Source of the DNA: Actinomycetota bacterium
Lineage (GTDB): Bacteria; Actinomycetota; Actinomycetes; Actinomycetales; Microbacteriaceae
NCBI GenBank assembly: GCA_020161315.1
Contig: JAIUOH010000018.1
Coordinates: forward strand, 1 to 60,959
Length of the DNA stretch: 60,959 nucleotides
Direction of reading: 5' to 3'
A model generated the notes under the pieces. The model saw nothing but the letters and a program-made list of their open reading frames with translations, made no database searches and was not told the DNA's origin. The translations under genes and the position numbers were made by a program. The stretch's first letter is position 1. Each line of letters starts with the position of its first letter. Positions 16,567 to 24,959 of the stretch are shown here, one piece after another.

Positions 16567-16710
16567 CGTGCACTATGGACATGAGGGTTGCGCATATGCA
16601 CCAAGGCGCTCAAAGCAAAGCAACGCTTTGCGCGCCGTATGTGCCGCGAACGCCCCTGTTCGCGGGTGTAGGTTCAGGTCAGGAGCGTGCACTATGGACA
16701 TGAGGGTTGC
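16567..16710 (+). repeat. 25-bp direct repeats with two hairpins upstream of the NUDIX gene
   Basis: An identical 25-base segment occurs at 16567-16591 and 16686-16710; each contains CTATGGACATGAGGGTTGC, the start of the NUDIX frame. Between them are a hairpin around 16600-16637 and a perfect 8-bp stem with a 6-base loop (16644-16651 with 16658-16665). The first copy starts a frame that ends at the second copy. This may be a duplication or a structured leader. Confidence 0.7.
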
Positions 16711-17179
16711 TGCCTACGCAGTAGTCGAGCGGCGCGGCAAGCTGCTGCTTACTCACTGGCGCCGCGGGCACCTGCACGGCTGGACATTGCCGGGGGGCGG
16801 CATTGATCCGGGCGAGGATCCCCGAGACGCCGTCGTGCGTGAGGTATTTGAAGAGACTGGTCTCGAGGCTCGCGTCGGCAAACTGATCGGCGTCGACTCT
16901 CGCGTGATGGTGCGCGAAGAAGTGCCCGAGGGCACTGACCCCGAGTTGCACACGATTCGCATCGTCTACCGTGCGACGGTGAAAGACGGCCCGCTGCGCA
17001 ACGAGGTCGGTGGTAGCTCTGACGAGGCTCGCTGGGTATCGATTCGCGATATCAAAGGCCTGCGAACGCTTTCCCTCGTGCAGACGGCGATGCGCATGGC
17101 GGGTATCGATCAGCGCGGCCGTGCTGGTGGCCGCCGCCCGGGCAACCGTCAGTCGAAGGCAACCAAGCCCTCAAAATAG
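16694..17179 (+). CDS. NUDIX hydrolase
   Basis: 161 aa from ATG 16694. The NUDIX box is complete: GGGIDPGEDPRDAVVREVFEETGLEA has the pattern G-x5-E-x7-R-E-V-x-E-E-T-G (shown in two parts: GGGIDPGEDPRD and REVFEETGL). Members hydrolyse nucleoside diphosphates linked to another moiety. The basic C-terminal tail (GRAGGRRPGNRQSKATKPSK) may bind nucleic acid or be disordered. The start lies inside the second copy of a 25-bp repeat; upstream frames are not supported. Confidence 0.9.
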   Translation: MDMRVAAYAVVERRGKLLLTHWRRGHLHGWTLPGGGIDPGEDPRDAVVREVFEETGLEARVGKLIGVDSRVMVREEVPEGTDPELHTIRIVYRATVKDGPLRNEVGGSSDEARWVSIRDIKGLRTLSLVQTAMRMAGIDQRGRAGGRRPGNRQSKATKPSK

Positions 17180-17182
17180 AGA

Positions 17183-17216
17183 AGCCGACCGCTGAACAGT
17201 GGTTCAGGGGCCGGCT
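17183..17216. terminator. Terminator hairpin between convergent genes
   Basis: An imperfect hairpin (AGCCG...CGGCT outer stem, CTGAAC/GTTCAG inner stem, loop AGTG) lies between the stops of the NUDIX gene and the convergent membrane-protein gene. There is no long T-run, so factor-assisted or bidirectional termination is likely. Confidence 0.6.
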
Positions 17217-17234
17217 GCCTCGTTGATCGAAAGC

Positions 17235-17741
17235 TTATGCGCGATCTTCGGGTGCTACCCAGAGCTCGTCATCGCTGCGGAACGCCTGCCACAGTGTGTA
17301 GCCGATCGCGCCGGCTGCGGCGACACCAGCACCGATTGCGATGATGCGACCGATGCCCGACTTCTTCTTCGGAGCCTGCAGCAGACCCTGCTGCACGCCG
17401 AATGCCTGCACCTGGCGTGCAGCGTCAACGTTCTCCATGCGCTCGAGGCCGCGCACGGTGCTTGCGAGCGCGCTCGCGAGCAGGGGAGCGACGAGCAGAC
17501 GTGCCTGCGTCGAGGCGCGGCGCGCGCTCTGCACACCGCGGTCGATGGTCGGACGAACACCTTCGAGTGCCTCATTCACGCGAGGTACCACGATCTCGTT
17601 GTTCAGGTGCTTTGCCTGGCGCACACCCTCTTGCGCGAGCAGGCCAGCGTGCCCGAGAATCTCGCGCTGCTCGTCGAGCAGCACCTCGGCCTGCGAACGA
17701 AGCTTGTTGAGTTCGCGCTTGCGCTTACGTGAGAGTGACAT
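17235..17741 (-). CDS. Conserved hypothetical protein with C-terminal membrane helix
   Basis: 168 aa. The N-terminus is highly basic (MSLSRKRKRELNKL) and likely coiled coil to about residue 60; one TM helix near residues 130-150 (IGRIIAIGAGVAAAGAIGYTLW) follows a KKK anchor. A strong GGAGGTCC ribosome site supports the start at 17741. I do not recognise the family; the position next to the cyclophilin in the origin-proximal block suggests a conserved role at the envelope. The topology suggests a long cytoplasmic N-terminal region. Confidence 0.75.
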   Translation of the reverse strand: MSLSRKRKRELNKLRSQAEVLLDEQREILGHAGLLAQEGVRQAKHLNNEIVVPRVNEALEGVRPTIDRGVQSARRASTQARLLVAPLLASALASTVRGLERMENVDAARQVQAFGVQQGLLQAPKKKSGIGRIIAIGAGVAAAGAIGYTLWQAFRSDDELWVAPEDRA

Positions 17742-17935
17742 AAGGACCTCCGGCAGTGGATTTAGGGCGTGCCTACTTTCACCACGCTACACGATCCTGC
17801 TGTGTGTGCATGTTCGCTTGTTGAGAAGTCACAGCCGCCCTCGCCGGGCGGTGGACCCGAGCGCGGGCTGATCCAATGCCTATTGCAACGCAAGTACTCA
17901 GTCAGCTGCCCACGCAACCTCATACAATTGCAGCT

Positions 17936-18445
17936 ATGACTCTTCATTCAGCAGTTGCGACCATCCACACGAACCACGGTGATATCGTGATCAACCTTTT
18001 CGGTGATCAGGCGCCGAAGACGGTCAAGAACTTCGTCGATCTCGCCCAGAAGGGCTTCTACGACGGCGTGATCTTTCACCGCATCATCCAGGATTTCATG
18101 ATTCAGGGTGGCGACCCCGACGGCACCGGCATGGGTGGCCCCGGCTATACCTTCGACGACGAGATTCACCCCGAGCTCGTCTTCGACAAGCCTTACCAGC
18201 TCGCCATGGCGAACGCAGGCAAGCGCCGCGACATGACCGGCAAGATCTCGGGCACCAATGGCTCGCAGTTCTTCATCACCACGATGGCTCCGGCTTGGCT
18301 CAACGGTAAGCACTCGATCTTCGGCGAGGTTGCCGACGATGCTTCGAAGACCGTCGTCGATGCAATCGCCGCCGTGCCCGTTGGCGCACAGGACCGCCCG
18401 CTCGACGCCGTCGTCATGACCGGCATCGATATCGTCGAGGCCTAA
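17936..18445 (+). CDS. ppiA: Peptidyl-prolyl cis-trans isomerase (cyclophilin)
   Basis: 169-aa cyclophilin A-type prolyl isomerase without signal peptide, so cytoplasmic. Catalytic and substrate-binding residues are present in [18 protein letters not shown] (Arg, Phe, Gln) and NGSQFFITT; the C-terminal HSIFGEV is conserved. I chose ATG 17936, since the longer frame adds 20 residues unlike the family. It lies directly upstream of a rhomboid gene (3-base gap), as in other Actinobacteria near the origin. Confidence 0.95.
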   Translation: MTLHSAVATIHTNHGDIVINLFGDQAPKTVKNFVDLAQKGFYDGVIFHRIIQDFMIQGGDPDGTGMGGPGYTFDDEIHPELVFDKPYQLAMANAGKRRDMTGKISGTNGSQFFITTMAPAWLNGKHSIFGEVADDASKTVVDAIAAVPVGAQDRPLDAVVMTGIDIVEA

Positions 18446-18448
18446 GCC

Positions 18449-19390
18449 GTGTCGTTTGGCGGTAACGGAGCGCCGCAATACGGTGAGCGGGCCGAGCCCG
18501 GCCCAGATGATTTCTGTTACCGCCACAAGGATCGCCCGAGCTTTACGCTGTGCCAGCGCTGCGGGCGCACCATCTGCTCAGAGTGTCAGACCGTTTCATC
18601 GGTCGGGGTGCTCTGCGCTGACTGCGTGCGCGCCGCGGTGCCGAGCACGGCGACTCGGGCAGGCCGCAAGGCCAGGGTGTTTACCCGCAAGCTGAGCGAT
18701 CAAGATCGCCCCGTGGTCACCTACACGATCATGGCGATCTGCGGCGTGGTGTTTCTTGCCCAGCTGTTCAGCCGCTGGTTCTTGACCGGAGACTTTGTGA
18801 CGGCGGCACTCTGGTATGCGCCACTGCACTCGCTGCCCCAGATCTTCGAACCGTGGCGCATGGTCACCTCGATGTTCACCCACTCGCCTGGCTTCATCTT
18901 TCACATTCTGTTCAATATGTATGCGCTGTGGCTCTTCGGGCCAAACCTCGAGCGCATGCTTGGTCGGCTCTGGTTCTCGCTGCTCTATGTCTTTGGCGGC
19001 CTCGGCGGCTCGCTTGCCGTGATGTTCTGGGTGTACTTCGCGCCGGATCAGCGCTTGGCCCTTACCACTGCGACCGTTGGAGCCTCGGGTGCGATCTTCG
19101 CCCTGCTGACCGCAACTTTTGTCGCACTTCGCGCGAACCGGGTGAACGTGACGTCGCTCGCCGTGCTCATCGGCATTAACTTTGCGATCGGCTTTATTCC
19201 GGGGTCTTCGATTTCGTGGCAGGCACATCTTGGCGGCATGCTCATCGGCGCACTCACCATGTGGGTGCTGCTCGCGACACGGGGGCCGCGCAAAACAACG
19301 ATGCGCGCTGTGTCGATGATCGCTCTGGGCGCGGTGCTTGTGGGGCTCGCGTTTGCCTACTTCGTTGTGTCGCCCGTAGTTGTGGGTTAG
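18449..19390 (+). CDS. Rhomboid family intramembrane serine protease
   Basis: 313 aa. The N-terminus has a B-box-like zinc-binding region (CYRHKD, CQRCGR, CSECQT, CADC), then about six TM helices from residue 85 on. The catalytic Ser lies in VGASGAIFALL and the catalytic His in WQAHLGGMLIG. Such proteases cleave TM substrates within the membrane. It starts with GTG 3 bases after the cyclophilin stop, indicating an operon. Substrates are unknown. Confidence 0.92.
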   Translation: MSFGGNGAPQYGERAEPGPDDFCYRHKDRPSFTLCQRCGRTICSECQTVSSVGVLCADCVRAAVPSTATRAGRKARVFTRKLSDQDRPVVTYTIMAICGVVFLAQLFSRWFLTGDFVTAALWYAPLHSLPQIFEPWRMVTSMFTHSPGFIFHILFNMYALWLFGPNLERMLGRLWFSLLYVFGGLGGSLAVMFWVYFAPDQRLALTTATVGASGAIFALLTATFVALRANRVNVTSLAVLIGINFAIGFIPGSSISWQAHLGGMLIGALTMWVLLATRGPRKTTMRAVSMIALGAVLVGLAFAYFVVSPVVVG

Positions 19391-19396
19391 ACGAAG

Positions 19397-19405
19397 TTAT
19401 CCACA
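19397..19405 (+). promoter_or_regulatory. Perfect DnaA box
   Basis: TTATCCACA matches the DnaA-box consensus exactly. It lies in the 71-base gap between the rhomboid and crgA stops, directly before a TCCCCA-GT-TGGGGA dyad (19412-19425) that may be a terminator. A single box does not make an origin but fits origin proximity. Confidence 0.7.
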
Positions 19406-19461
19406 GGTCTATCCCCAGTTGGGGAGAATTACACCCATGTGATTCGAGTTATTTAGAGGGA

Positions 19462-19743
19462 TTACTTCCACCAGGGCGTCATCATGAAGCCCACGAGCAC
19501 CAGGCCAAAGCCAACAAAGAGGTTTCCCTGGCCGAGAGCCGGAATGGGCAGGGTGAGCGCGGTCGAGCTTGTGATGTAGAAGACGATGATCCACACGAGC
19601 CCGAGTAGCATGAAGCCGAACATGAGCGGCTTGAACCATACTGGGTTGGGTGCTTCGCGGCGCAGCTCAGCCGCCTCAGCCTTGCTGAGGCGGTCTACCT
19701 TTTTTGCGCTCTGCTTGCTTACGTCTTTTCCTGCTGCAGCCAT
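19462..19743 (-). CDS. crgA: Cell division protein CrgA
   Basis: 93 aa, the family's usual size. Two TM helices (about residues 38-58 and 68-88) and the C-terminal MTPWWK typical of CrgA are visible. CrgA is an actinobacterial divisome protein that interacts with FtsZ, FtsQ, PbpA and others at the septum. The start is the ATG at 19743; the longer frame is not supported. Its position between the rhomboid/cyclophilin pair and the sortase/trpG pair matches the mycobacterial order. Confidence 0.95.
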   Translation of the reverse strand: MAAAGKDVSKQSAKKVDRLSKAEAAELRREAPNPVWFKPLMFGFMLLGLVWIIVFYITSSTALTLPIPALGQGNLFVGFGLVLVGFMMTPWWK

Positions 19744-19837
19744 GCGAACGATTCTATCCTGATGCCGTCTGGTAAGAAGCGCAGGCTGAGCATGATGGCC
19801 TCGTAACACTCCCAGCCTGCGCGCCTAGACTGTCTAT

Positions 19838-20593
19838 ATGGCAGGCAGGCACACACCTAGAAAGCGCGGCAGAGCAAAGCTCAGCCCGCTGACTGTGATT
19901 GGCGAGCTGCTTTTTCTTAGTGGTCTTGTGGTAGTTGGCTATATCGTTTGGCAACCCTGGTACACCGGAACGGTGGTGGTTGCAGAGCAGGCCAAGTTGG
20001 CGGAGCAGTTCTCGGCAACGTTGAAGGCCGCACCTGCGCCAGAGCTGCCCTATGACGGCACGACTCCTGTCGCAGCAAAAGTTCCTATGAACGAAACCTT
20101 TGGGCTCATGTACATCCCGGCTTTCGGGTCTACATTTGTGAACAACGTTGCCGAGGGGGTTTCGCGCGCCGAGGTGCTGAATGTCACCGAGAAGGGCATC
20201 GGTCACTACGACAAGACGCAGATGCCAGGCGAGCCAGGCAACTTTGCGGTTGCCGCGCACAGGTCTGGCCCGCGCACTACACCCTTCAAAGAGGTGATGA
20301 ATCTTCGGCTCGGAGATTCGATCTATCTGCAGACCGCCGAGGGCTGGTACACCTACAAGTTCAGGTCTATTGAGTACGTGTTGCCCGAAGAAAGCGACGT
20401 GCTGCTGCCGTTCCCACGGCTCGATGGCGTGCCCGGTGTCGATCAGATTTTGACGCTCACCACCTGCCACCCGAAAGACTACGGTGCGAACGAACGAGCC
20501 ATTGCATACGCGGTGCTTGACAGCTTTAGGCCAGCAAGCGATGGCCCACCAAAGGACTTGGTAAAAGTGAACCCCTCGGTAGCAAAGGCATAG
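19838..20593 (+). CDS. srtE: Class E sortase
   Basis: 251-aa membrane-anchored transpeptidase. A TM helix at about residues 17-35 follows a basic N-terminus. The sortase domain has the catalytic His in VAAHRSGP, the Cys in LTTCHPKD and a following Arg (NERAIAYA). Class E sortases join LAXTG-type surface proteins to peptidoglycan in Actinobacteria. It is followed after 3 bases by a 53-aa membrane protein and trpG, a conserved housekeeping-sortase locus. Confidence 0.93.
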   Translation: MAGRHTPRKRGRAKLSPLTVIGELLFLSGLVVVGYIVWQPWYTGTVVVAEQAKLAEQFSATLKAAPAPELPYDGTTPVAAKVPMNETFGLMYIPAFGSTFVNNVAEGVSRAEVLNVTEKGIGHYDKTQMPGEPGNFAVAAHRSGPRTTPFKEVMNLRLGDSIYLQTAEGWYTYKFRSIEYVLPEESDVLLPFPRLDGVPGVDQILTLTTCHPKDYGANERAIAYAVLDSFRPASDGPPKDLVKVNPSVAKA

Positions 20594-20596
20594 ACA

Positions 20597-20758
20597 ATGT
20601 TTTCAATACTGTGGCGTTTCTTTCCGGGCCCGGTGTGGCTGAGGCTCGTTGTGATGCTTGCTGTGCTCGCGGGTATCGTCTATGCACTCGTGTACTACGG
20701 CTACCCCTGGGTTGCGCAGTTCATGGAAGAAGAAGATCTCTCGACGGTGGGAAGCTGA
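20597..20758 (+). CDS. Small membrane protein (53 aa)
   Basis: ATG at 20597, 53 residues, one TM helix (about residues 14-34, LRLVVMLAVLAGIVYALVYY) and an acidic C-terminal tail (MEEEDLSTVGS). It is packed tightly between the sortase (3-base gap) and the glutaminase (4-base gap), so it is almost surely translated. The function is unknown; the topology suggests a short extracytoplasmic or cytoplasmic acidic tail. It may assist the sortase. Confidence 0.8.
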   Translation: MFSILWRFFPGPVWLRLVVMLAVLAGIVYALVYYGYPWVAQFMEEEDLSTVGS

Positions 20759-20762
20759 CAAC

Positions 20763-21401
20763 ATGACCCGTGTACTAGTGATCGACAACTATGACAGCTT
20801 CGTCTACACGCTGAACGGTTACCTGCAACAGTTGGGCGCCGAGACCACTGTGGTGAGAAACGACGAGCTGACCGTGGGTGAGCTTGAGCGATTGCTTGTC
20901 GACTACGACGGTGTGCTCATCTCGCCTGGCCCGGGCACCCCGGCAGACGCTGGCGTCTCGATTGCCACCGTGCATCTAGCGATGCGCACCGGCATTCCTC
21001 TTCTCGGTGTCTGCCTGGGTCACCAAGCAATCGCTGAGGCGATGGGCGCGACTGTCACGCACGCCGAAGAGCTGATGCACGGCAAGGTGTCACGGGTGAC
21101 TCACCATGGCGATTCATTCTTTGAAGGTGTCGCAGACGAGTTTCAGGCCACGAGGTATCACTCGCTGGCCGTGGTTCGTGACACGGTACCCTCAGAGCTC
21201 GCGATCACCGCAGAGACCGCGGGCGGCATCATCATGGCGCTGCGGCACACCGAGCTGCCAATCTATGGCGTGCAGTACCATCCGGAGTCGGTGCTTACTG
21301 AGGGCGGGTACCGGCAGCTCGGCAACTGGCTCGTTGCCTGCGGGTCAACAGGTGCTGCCGAGATCGCGGCAACCTTGTCACCGCTGCTCAGCGCAAAGTA
21401 G
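20763..21401 (+). CDS. trpG: Anthranilate/aminodeoxychorismate synthase glutaminase component
   Basis: 212-aa class I glutamine amidotransferase, TrpG/PabA type, supplying ammonia to chorismate-using synthases of tryptophan or folate synthesis. It starts VLVIDNYDSFVYTLNGYLQQ; the nucleophile Cys lies in LGVCLGHQAIAE and the His-Glu pair in GVQYHPESVLTEGG. I chose ATG 20763 over a longer upstream frame overlapping the small membrane protein. No component I gene is adjacent, as also known for this origin-proximal copy in Mycobacterium, so trpG versus pabA cannot be decided. Confidence 0.93.
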   Translation: MTRVLVIDNYDSFVYTLNGYLQQLGAETTVVRNDELTVGELERLLVDYDGVLISPGPGTPADAGVSIATVHLAMRTGIPLLGVCLGHQAIAEAMGATVTHAEELMHGKVSRVTHHGDSFFEGVADEFQATRYHSLAVVRDTVPSELAITAETAGGIIMALRHTELPIYGVQYHPESVLTEGGYRQLGNWLVACGSTGAAEIAATLSPLLSAK

Positions 21402-21417
21402 CTCTGCTCCGCAGCAA

Positions 21418-23115
21418 CTATGCGGCGCAGTAGATAAGAGTGATTTCGGTGCCCTGCGCCTGCTGACCCACCAGAGACTGGTCGGTCACAGGGAATCCCG
21501 ATGACGATGCGCAGTCGTAGCTTGGCTCGGGTTTGACGCTGGCGAGCCCGTTAAGCATCTGCCTCGCGACCTCAAGAGACTGGCCCTTGACGTCTGGAAT
21601 CTGCACCTTGCCGCTCGAGACGGTGACACCGATCGAGTCACCGCGTTTGAGCGCTGCGCCGGGCTCGGGTGAGACCTGCAGCACGCGACCTTCTGGGGCC
21701 GAAGGATCATCTGCGTTTGACACGCTGCCGACAGTGAGGCCGAGTGCTTCAACCGCATCGGTGTACTGATCGAGCGTCAGACCATCAAAGCTTGGCACCT
21801 TGGGGTTCTCTGGCCCGATCGAAACGAAGACCGTAATAGTGGTGTCAACGGCCACGCGCTCACCCGCAGCGGGATCTGTGCGCACCACGTCACCGGCGTC
21901 TGTGCCGTCGTCGGTGATCTCTTCAACCACGGGTTTTAAGTCGAGATCGAGCAGCTTGCTCACTGCTTCTTCCTGTTCAATGCCGGCGAGCTTTGGAATC
22001 TCCCGGCTGGTCGTCGGCACGATGCTGCTCGGGGCCATAGCCGCCACCCAGAAACCCACAGCCGCGATCACGGCGACGATCGTGAGAATCGATGCCCACA
22101 CCCACATTACGGGTGGGCGACTCTGCGATCTGTTTGAGCCGCCGGTCTCAGAAAGACGACGCAGCGCGAGATCTGACTCCGACACGTCTTCGCTCGTGTT
22201 GAACAGCACCGATGACTGGGCTTCGTTGTCGTTTCCGAGCTTCGGCATAACGCCCGAGGCCGCCAGGCGTAGCGCGTCACGAAACTCAGCGGCGGTCTGA
22301 AAGCGGCGGTTACGATCTTTTGCGAGTGCGTGCAGCACGACGCGATCGAGCGGGGCCGAGATCTCAGCATTGTGCGTGCTGGGCGCCTGCGGGCGCTCGC
22401 TCACGTGCTGGTACGCGACCGCGACCGCTGTCTCGCCGCGGAACGGAACAAGACCGGCGAGCAGTTCGTAGAGCAGCACGCCCGTTGAGTAGAGGTCGGT
22501 GCGGGTGTCGACGGTCTCGCCCTTTGCCTGCTCCGGAGAGAAGTAGGCTGCGGTGCCGAGAATCGCGGTGGTCTGCTGCACGGTTGACGAGGTCTCTGAA
22601 ACCGCCCGGGCGATGCCAAAGTCCATGACCTTTACCTGGCCACTCTTCGTGATCATGATGTTGGCCGGCTTAATGTCTCGGTGCACCAGGCCTGCGCGAT
22701 GTGAGTACTCGAGGGCAGTCAACACCGAGTCGACCACTCGGCAGGTCTCGGCGACGGTGAGTCGTTGCTCTGTCGCGAGCTCGCGAAGGTTCTGACCGTC
22801 GACGTACTCCATCACAATAAACGGCAGGCGCTGCGGCCCACCCGCAGACTGAATCAGATCGTCGCCAGCGTCGAGCACGCGCACGACGCTGGGGTGGGCG
22901 AGCCGCGACGCCGACTGCGCCTCCTGCCGAAAACGAGAGCGAAACTGCTCGTCGTCGGCAAGATTGGCGCGCATGATCTTGATCGCCACCTGGCGACCAA
23001 GCTTCACGTCGGTGCCGCGGTAGACAGTAGACATGCCGCCTTGCCCCAACAGCTCGTCGATCGAATAACGACCTGCGAGCATACGCTGGGGACCTTGGGG
23101 GGCGGTCTGCGACAT
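21418..23115 (-). CDS. pknB: Ser/Thr protein kinase PknB with PASTA domains
   Basis: 565 aa. Kinase domain about 17-283: glycine loop LGQGGMSTVYRG, catalytic Lys46 (VAIK), HRD at 145-147, DFG at 165-167, activation loop with TTAILGTAAYFSPEQ. TM helix about 337-360. Three PASTA domains follow (about 372-437, 440-503 and 504-563), fewer than the four of M. tuberculosis PknB. PASTA domains bind muropeptides or lipid II and adjust growth to cell-wall state. It is the last gene of the fhaA-to-pknB operon, 62 bases after pknA. Confidence 0.95.
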   Translation of the reverse strand: MSQTAPQGPQRMLAGRYSIDELLGQGGMSTVYRGTDVKLGRQVAIKIMRANLADDEQFRSRFRQEAQSASRLAHPSVVRVLDAGDDLIQSAGGPQRLPFIVMEYVDGQNLRELATEQRLTVAETCRVVDSVLTALEYSHRAGLVHRDIKPANIMITKSGQVKVMDFGIARAVSETSSTVQQTTAILGTAAYFSPEQAKGETVDTRTDLYSTGVLLYELLAGLVPFRGETAVAVAYQHVSERPQAPSTHNAEISAPLDRVVLHALAKDRNRRFQTAAEFRDALRLAASGVMPKLGNDNEAQSSVLFNTSEDVSESDLALRRLSETGGSNRSQSRPPVMWVWASILTIVAVIAAVGFWVAAMAPSSIVPTTSREIPKLAGIEQEEAVSKLLDLDLKPVVEEITDDGTDAGDVVRTDPAAGERVAVDTTITVFVSIGPENPKVPSFDGLTLDQYTDAVEALGLTVGSVSNADDPSAPEGRVLQVSPEPGAALKRGDSIGVTVSSGKVQIPDVKGQSLEVARQMLNGLASVKPEPSYDCASSSGFPVTDQSLVGQQAQGTEITLIYCAA

Positions 23116-23177
23116 CTACTGTTTCTCCTGGTTCTGGCCGATCTAACTAGTTTAGGGTCGTTCGGCGCCGTGCCGGT

Positions 23178-24959
23178 TCATTGCCCGCTTGCGGTGCTCG
23201 AGCCGCTAGCCGTACCGGCGGTGGTTCCACTGGCGCTGCCAGAGGCGTCGGCGCTGCCAGCGGAGGTTGCGGCGGGTGCTTTCACGGTGACGGTGGTGAT
23301 CGCCGACGACGGCGAAACCTTGGTTACGCCGTTGCCCACGCAGGTCACGGTGTACGAGATCTCGATGGTCTTGTCTGCATCACCGGGGGCGAGCGTAGCG
23401 GCCTGCAAGTTTGCGGTCGAGCCCGAGAGGCTCGCGAGAGAGCCTGCGCCATTCACCGTCACGGAGAAGTCGGTAGCGCTCAGACCCGTGGGGCAGACGC
23501 CCGTCGACGAGAGGTTCGCGGTAAACGCGGCGCCCGAGTCAACCTGCTGCGAGCTGACGGCGGGTGCCATTGGTTCGCTGGGTGCGCTAAACGCCACGTT
23601 GTAGGTCACGCTGATCTTCTGCGTGAACTTTACCTTCTTGCCGGTGGGGCTGACAGCAGAAACCAGGTTCGCCTGATCGTCAGCGGTCGGGTTTCCGGCT
23701 ACCTTCTCAACATTCTCGAAGCCCATCGCGGTGAGCATGCCCACAACCTCATCGACGTTCCTGCCGATGAACTTCGACGCAGTGATCTCGGCGTAGTCCT
23801 TCTTCTCGGTCGTCGGCTTCGTGGTCTCGCTTGTCGTGGTCTCGGTCGGCTTCTCGTCGCCGCCGTTCGACAGCAGCGCGACTGCCGTACCGCCGCCAAT
23901 GAGCAGCAACAGGGCAGCAAGAGTGATGAGCGGCCAGGTCCACGGGCTGCGCTTCTTCTTGCCTTCTTCGGCCTGCTCACCGTCAGCATCAGCGTGTACA
24001 GCAGCCTGGCTCTCAGGCATCACGCTGGTCTGAGGCAGTGCGGTCGTCGCGGCATTGTCGAGCATGGTCGTCGCGGGCATGACGCTCGTCGCGGCCTCGG
24101 CCGCCATCACCTGGGGCACGTAGCTTGCGGCGAGCTGCAGGTTGCCGCGGTGCAGCGCGGTCGCAGCCTGGGCAAGCTTCGCCGCCGTGGCAGGGCGCTC
24201 TGCCGGGTCTTTTGCCAGGCAGGCAAGCACAAGGCGCTGCACCGGGCCCGGAACGTCGTCGGGCAGCGGCGGGGGCGTGTCGTTGATCTGTGCCATCGCA
24301 ATGGCAACCTGCGACTCGCCAGTGAAGGGGCGCTTGCCGGCAAGGCATTCGTAGGCCACAATGCCGAGCGAGTACACGTCGGTCGAAGCGGTCGCCGTGT
24401 GTCCGCTTGCCTGCTCAGGGGCAAGGTACTGCACGGTGCCCATGACCTGCCCAGTGGCGGTGAGTGGCACCTGGTCGGCGATCCTTGCAATGCCAAAATC
24501 AGTGATCTTGACGCGACCCTCGGGCGTGATCAGCAGGTTACCTGGCTTGATGTCGCGGTGCACGAGGCCCGCGTCGTGCGCTGCCTGCAGCGCGGTGGCG
24601 GTCTGCGCGACGATGCCGAGCACGCGGTCAGCGGGCAAGCGACCCTCTCGCTCGATGATTGCCGACAGCGGCTCGCCCGGCACGAGCTCCATCACGATGA
24701 ACGCAGAGCCCTGCTCTTCGCCGTAGTCAAAGACGTTTGCGATGCCTTCGTGATTCACAAGTGCGGCGTGACGGGCCTCTGCGCGAAAGCGCTCGAGAAA
24801 GCCCGGGTCGCCCATGTACTCATCTTTCAAGATCTTGATGGCGACGGTGCGGCCAATCAGGGCGTCAGTGGCCTTCCACACCTCGCCCATGCCGCCGACA
24901 GCGATGCGCGAGCTGAGCTCGTAGCGCCCGTCGAAAGTGATTCCAGCTGATGGTCTCAT
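23178..24959 (-). CDS. pknA: Ser/Thr protein kinase (PknA position) with extended extracellular region
   Basis: 593 aa. Kinase domain about 13-275: [12 protein letters not shown], Lys42 (VAIK), HRD 134-136, DFG 154-156. A TM helix ([19 protein letters not shown]) follows a basic stretch. Outside are one PASTA-like segment ([20 protein letters not shown]...), an Ig-like stretch of about 110 residues with two Cys residues (VCPTGL, TVTCVG), and a Ser/Ala/Gly/Thr tail that looks like a wall-spanning linker. Mycobacterial PknA lacks these domains. Its start overlaps pbpA by ATGA. Confidence 0.93.
   Translation of the reverse strand: MRPSAGITFDGRYELSSRIAVGGMGEVWKATDALIGRTVAIKILKDEYMGDPGFLERFRAEARHAALVNHEGIANVFDYGEEQGSAFIVMELVPGEPLSAIIEREGRLPADRVLGIVAQTATALQAAHDAGLVHRDIKPGNLLITPEGRVKITDFGIARIADQVPLTATGQVMGTVQYLAPEQASGHTATASTDVYSLGIVAYECLAGKRPFTGESQVAIAMAQINDTPPPLPDDVPGPVQRLVLACLAKDPAERPATAAKLAQAATALHRGNLQLAASYVPQVMAAEAATSVMPATTMLDNAATTALPQTSVMPESQAAVHADADGEQAEEGKKKRSPWTWPLITLAALLLLIGGGTAVALLSNGGDEKPTETTTSETTKPTTEKKDYAEITASKFIGRNVDEVVGMLTAMGFENVEKVAGNPTADDQANLVSAVSPTGKKVKFTQKISVTYNVAFSAPSEPMAPAVSSQQVDSGAAFTANLSSTGVCPTGLSATDFSVTVNGAGSLASLSGSTANLQAATLAPGDADKTIEISYTVTCVGNGVTKVSPSSAITTVTVKAPAATSAGSADASGSASGTTAGTASGSSTASGQ

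Noticed and set aside
19406-19425. Origin of replication at the DnaA box
   Set aside because: Only one perfect DnaA box and no AT-rich unwinding region; dnaA/dnaN are not in the window.
23181-24950. 589-codon open frame on the plus strand opposite pknA
   Set aside because: It mirrors the kinase gene; with GC-rich third positions the antisense frame stays open by chance. The encoded sequence is Arg/Gly/His-rich without domain motifs.
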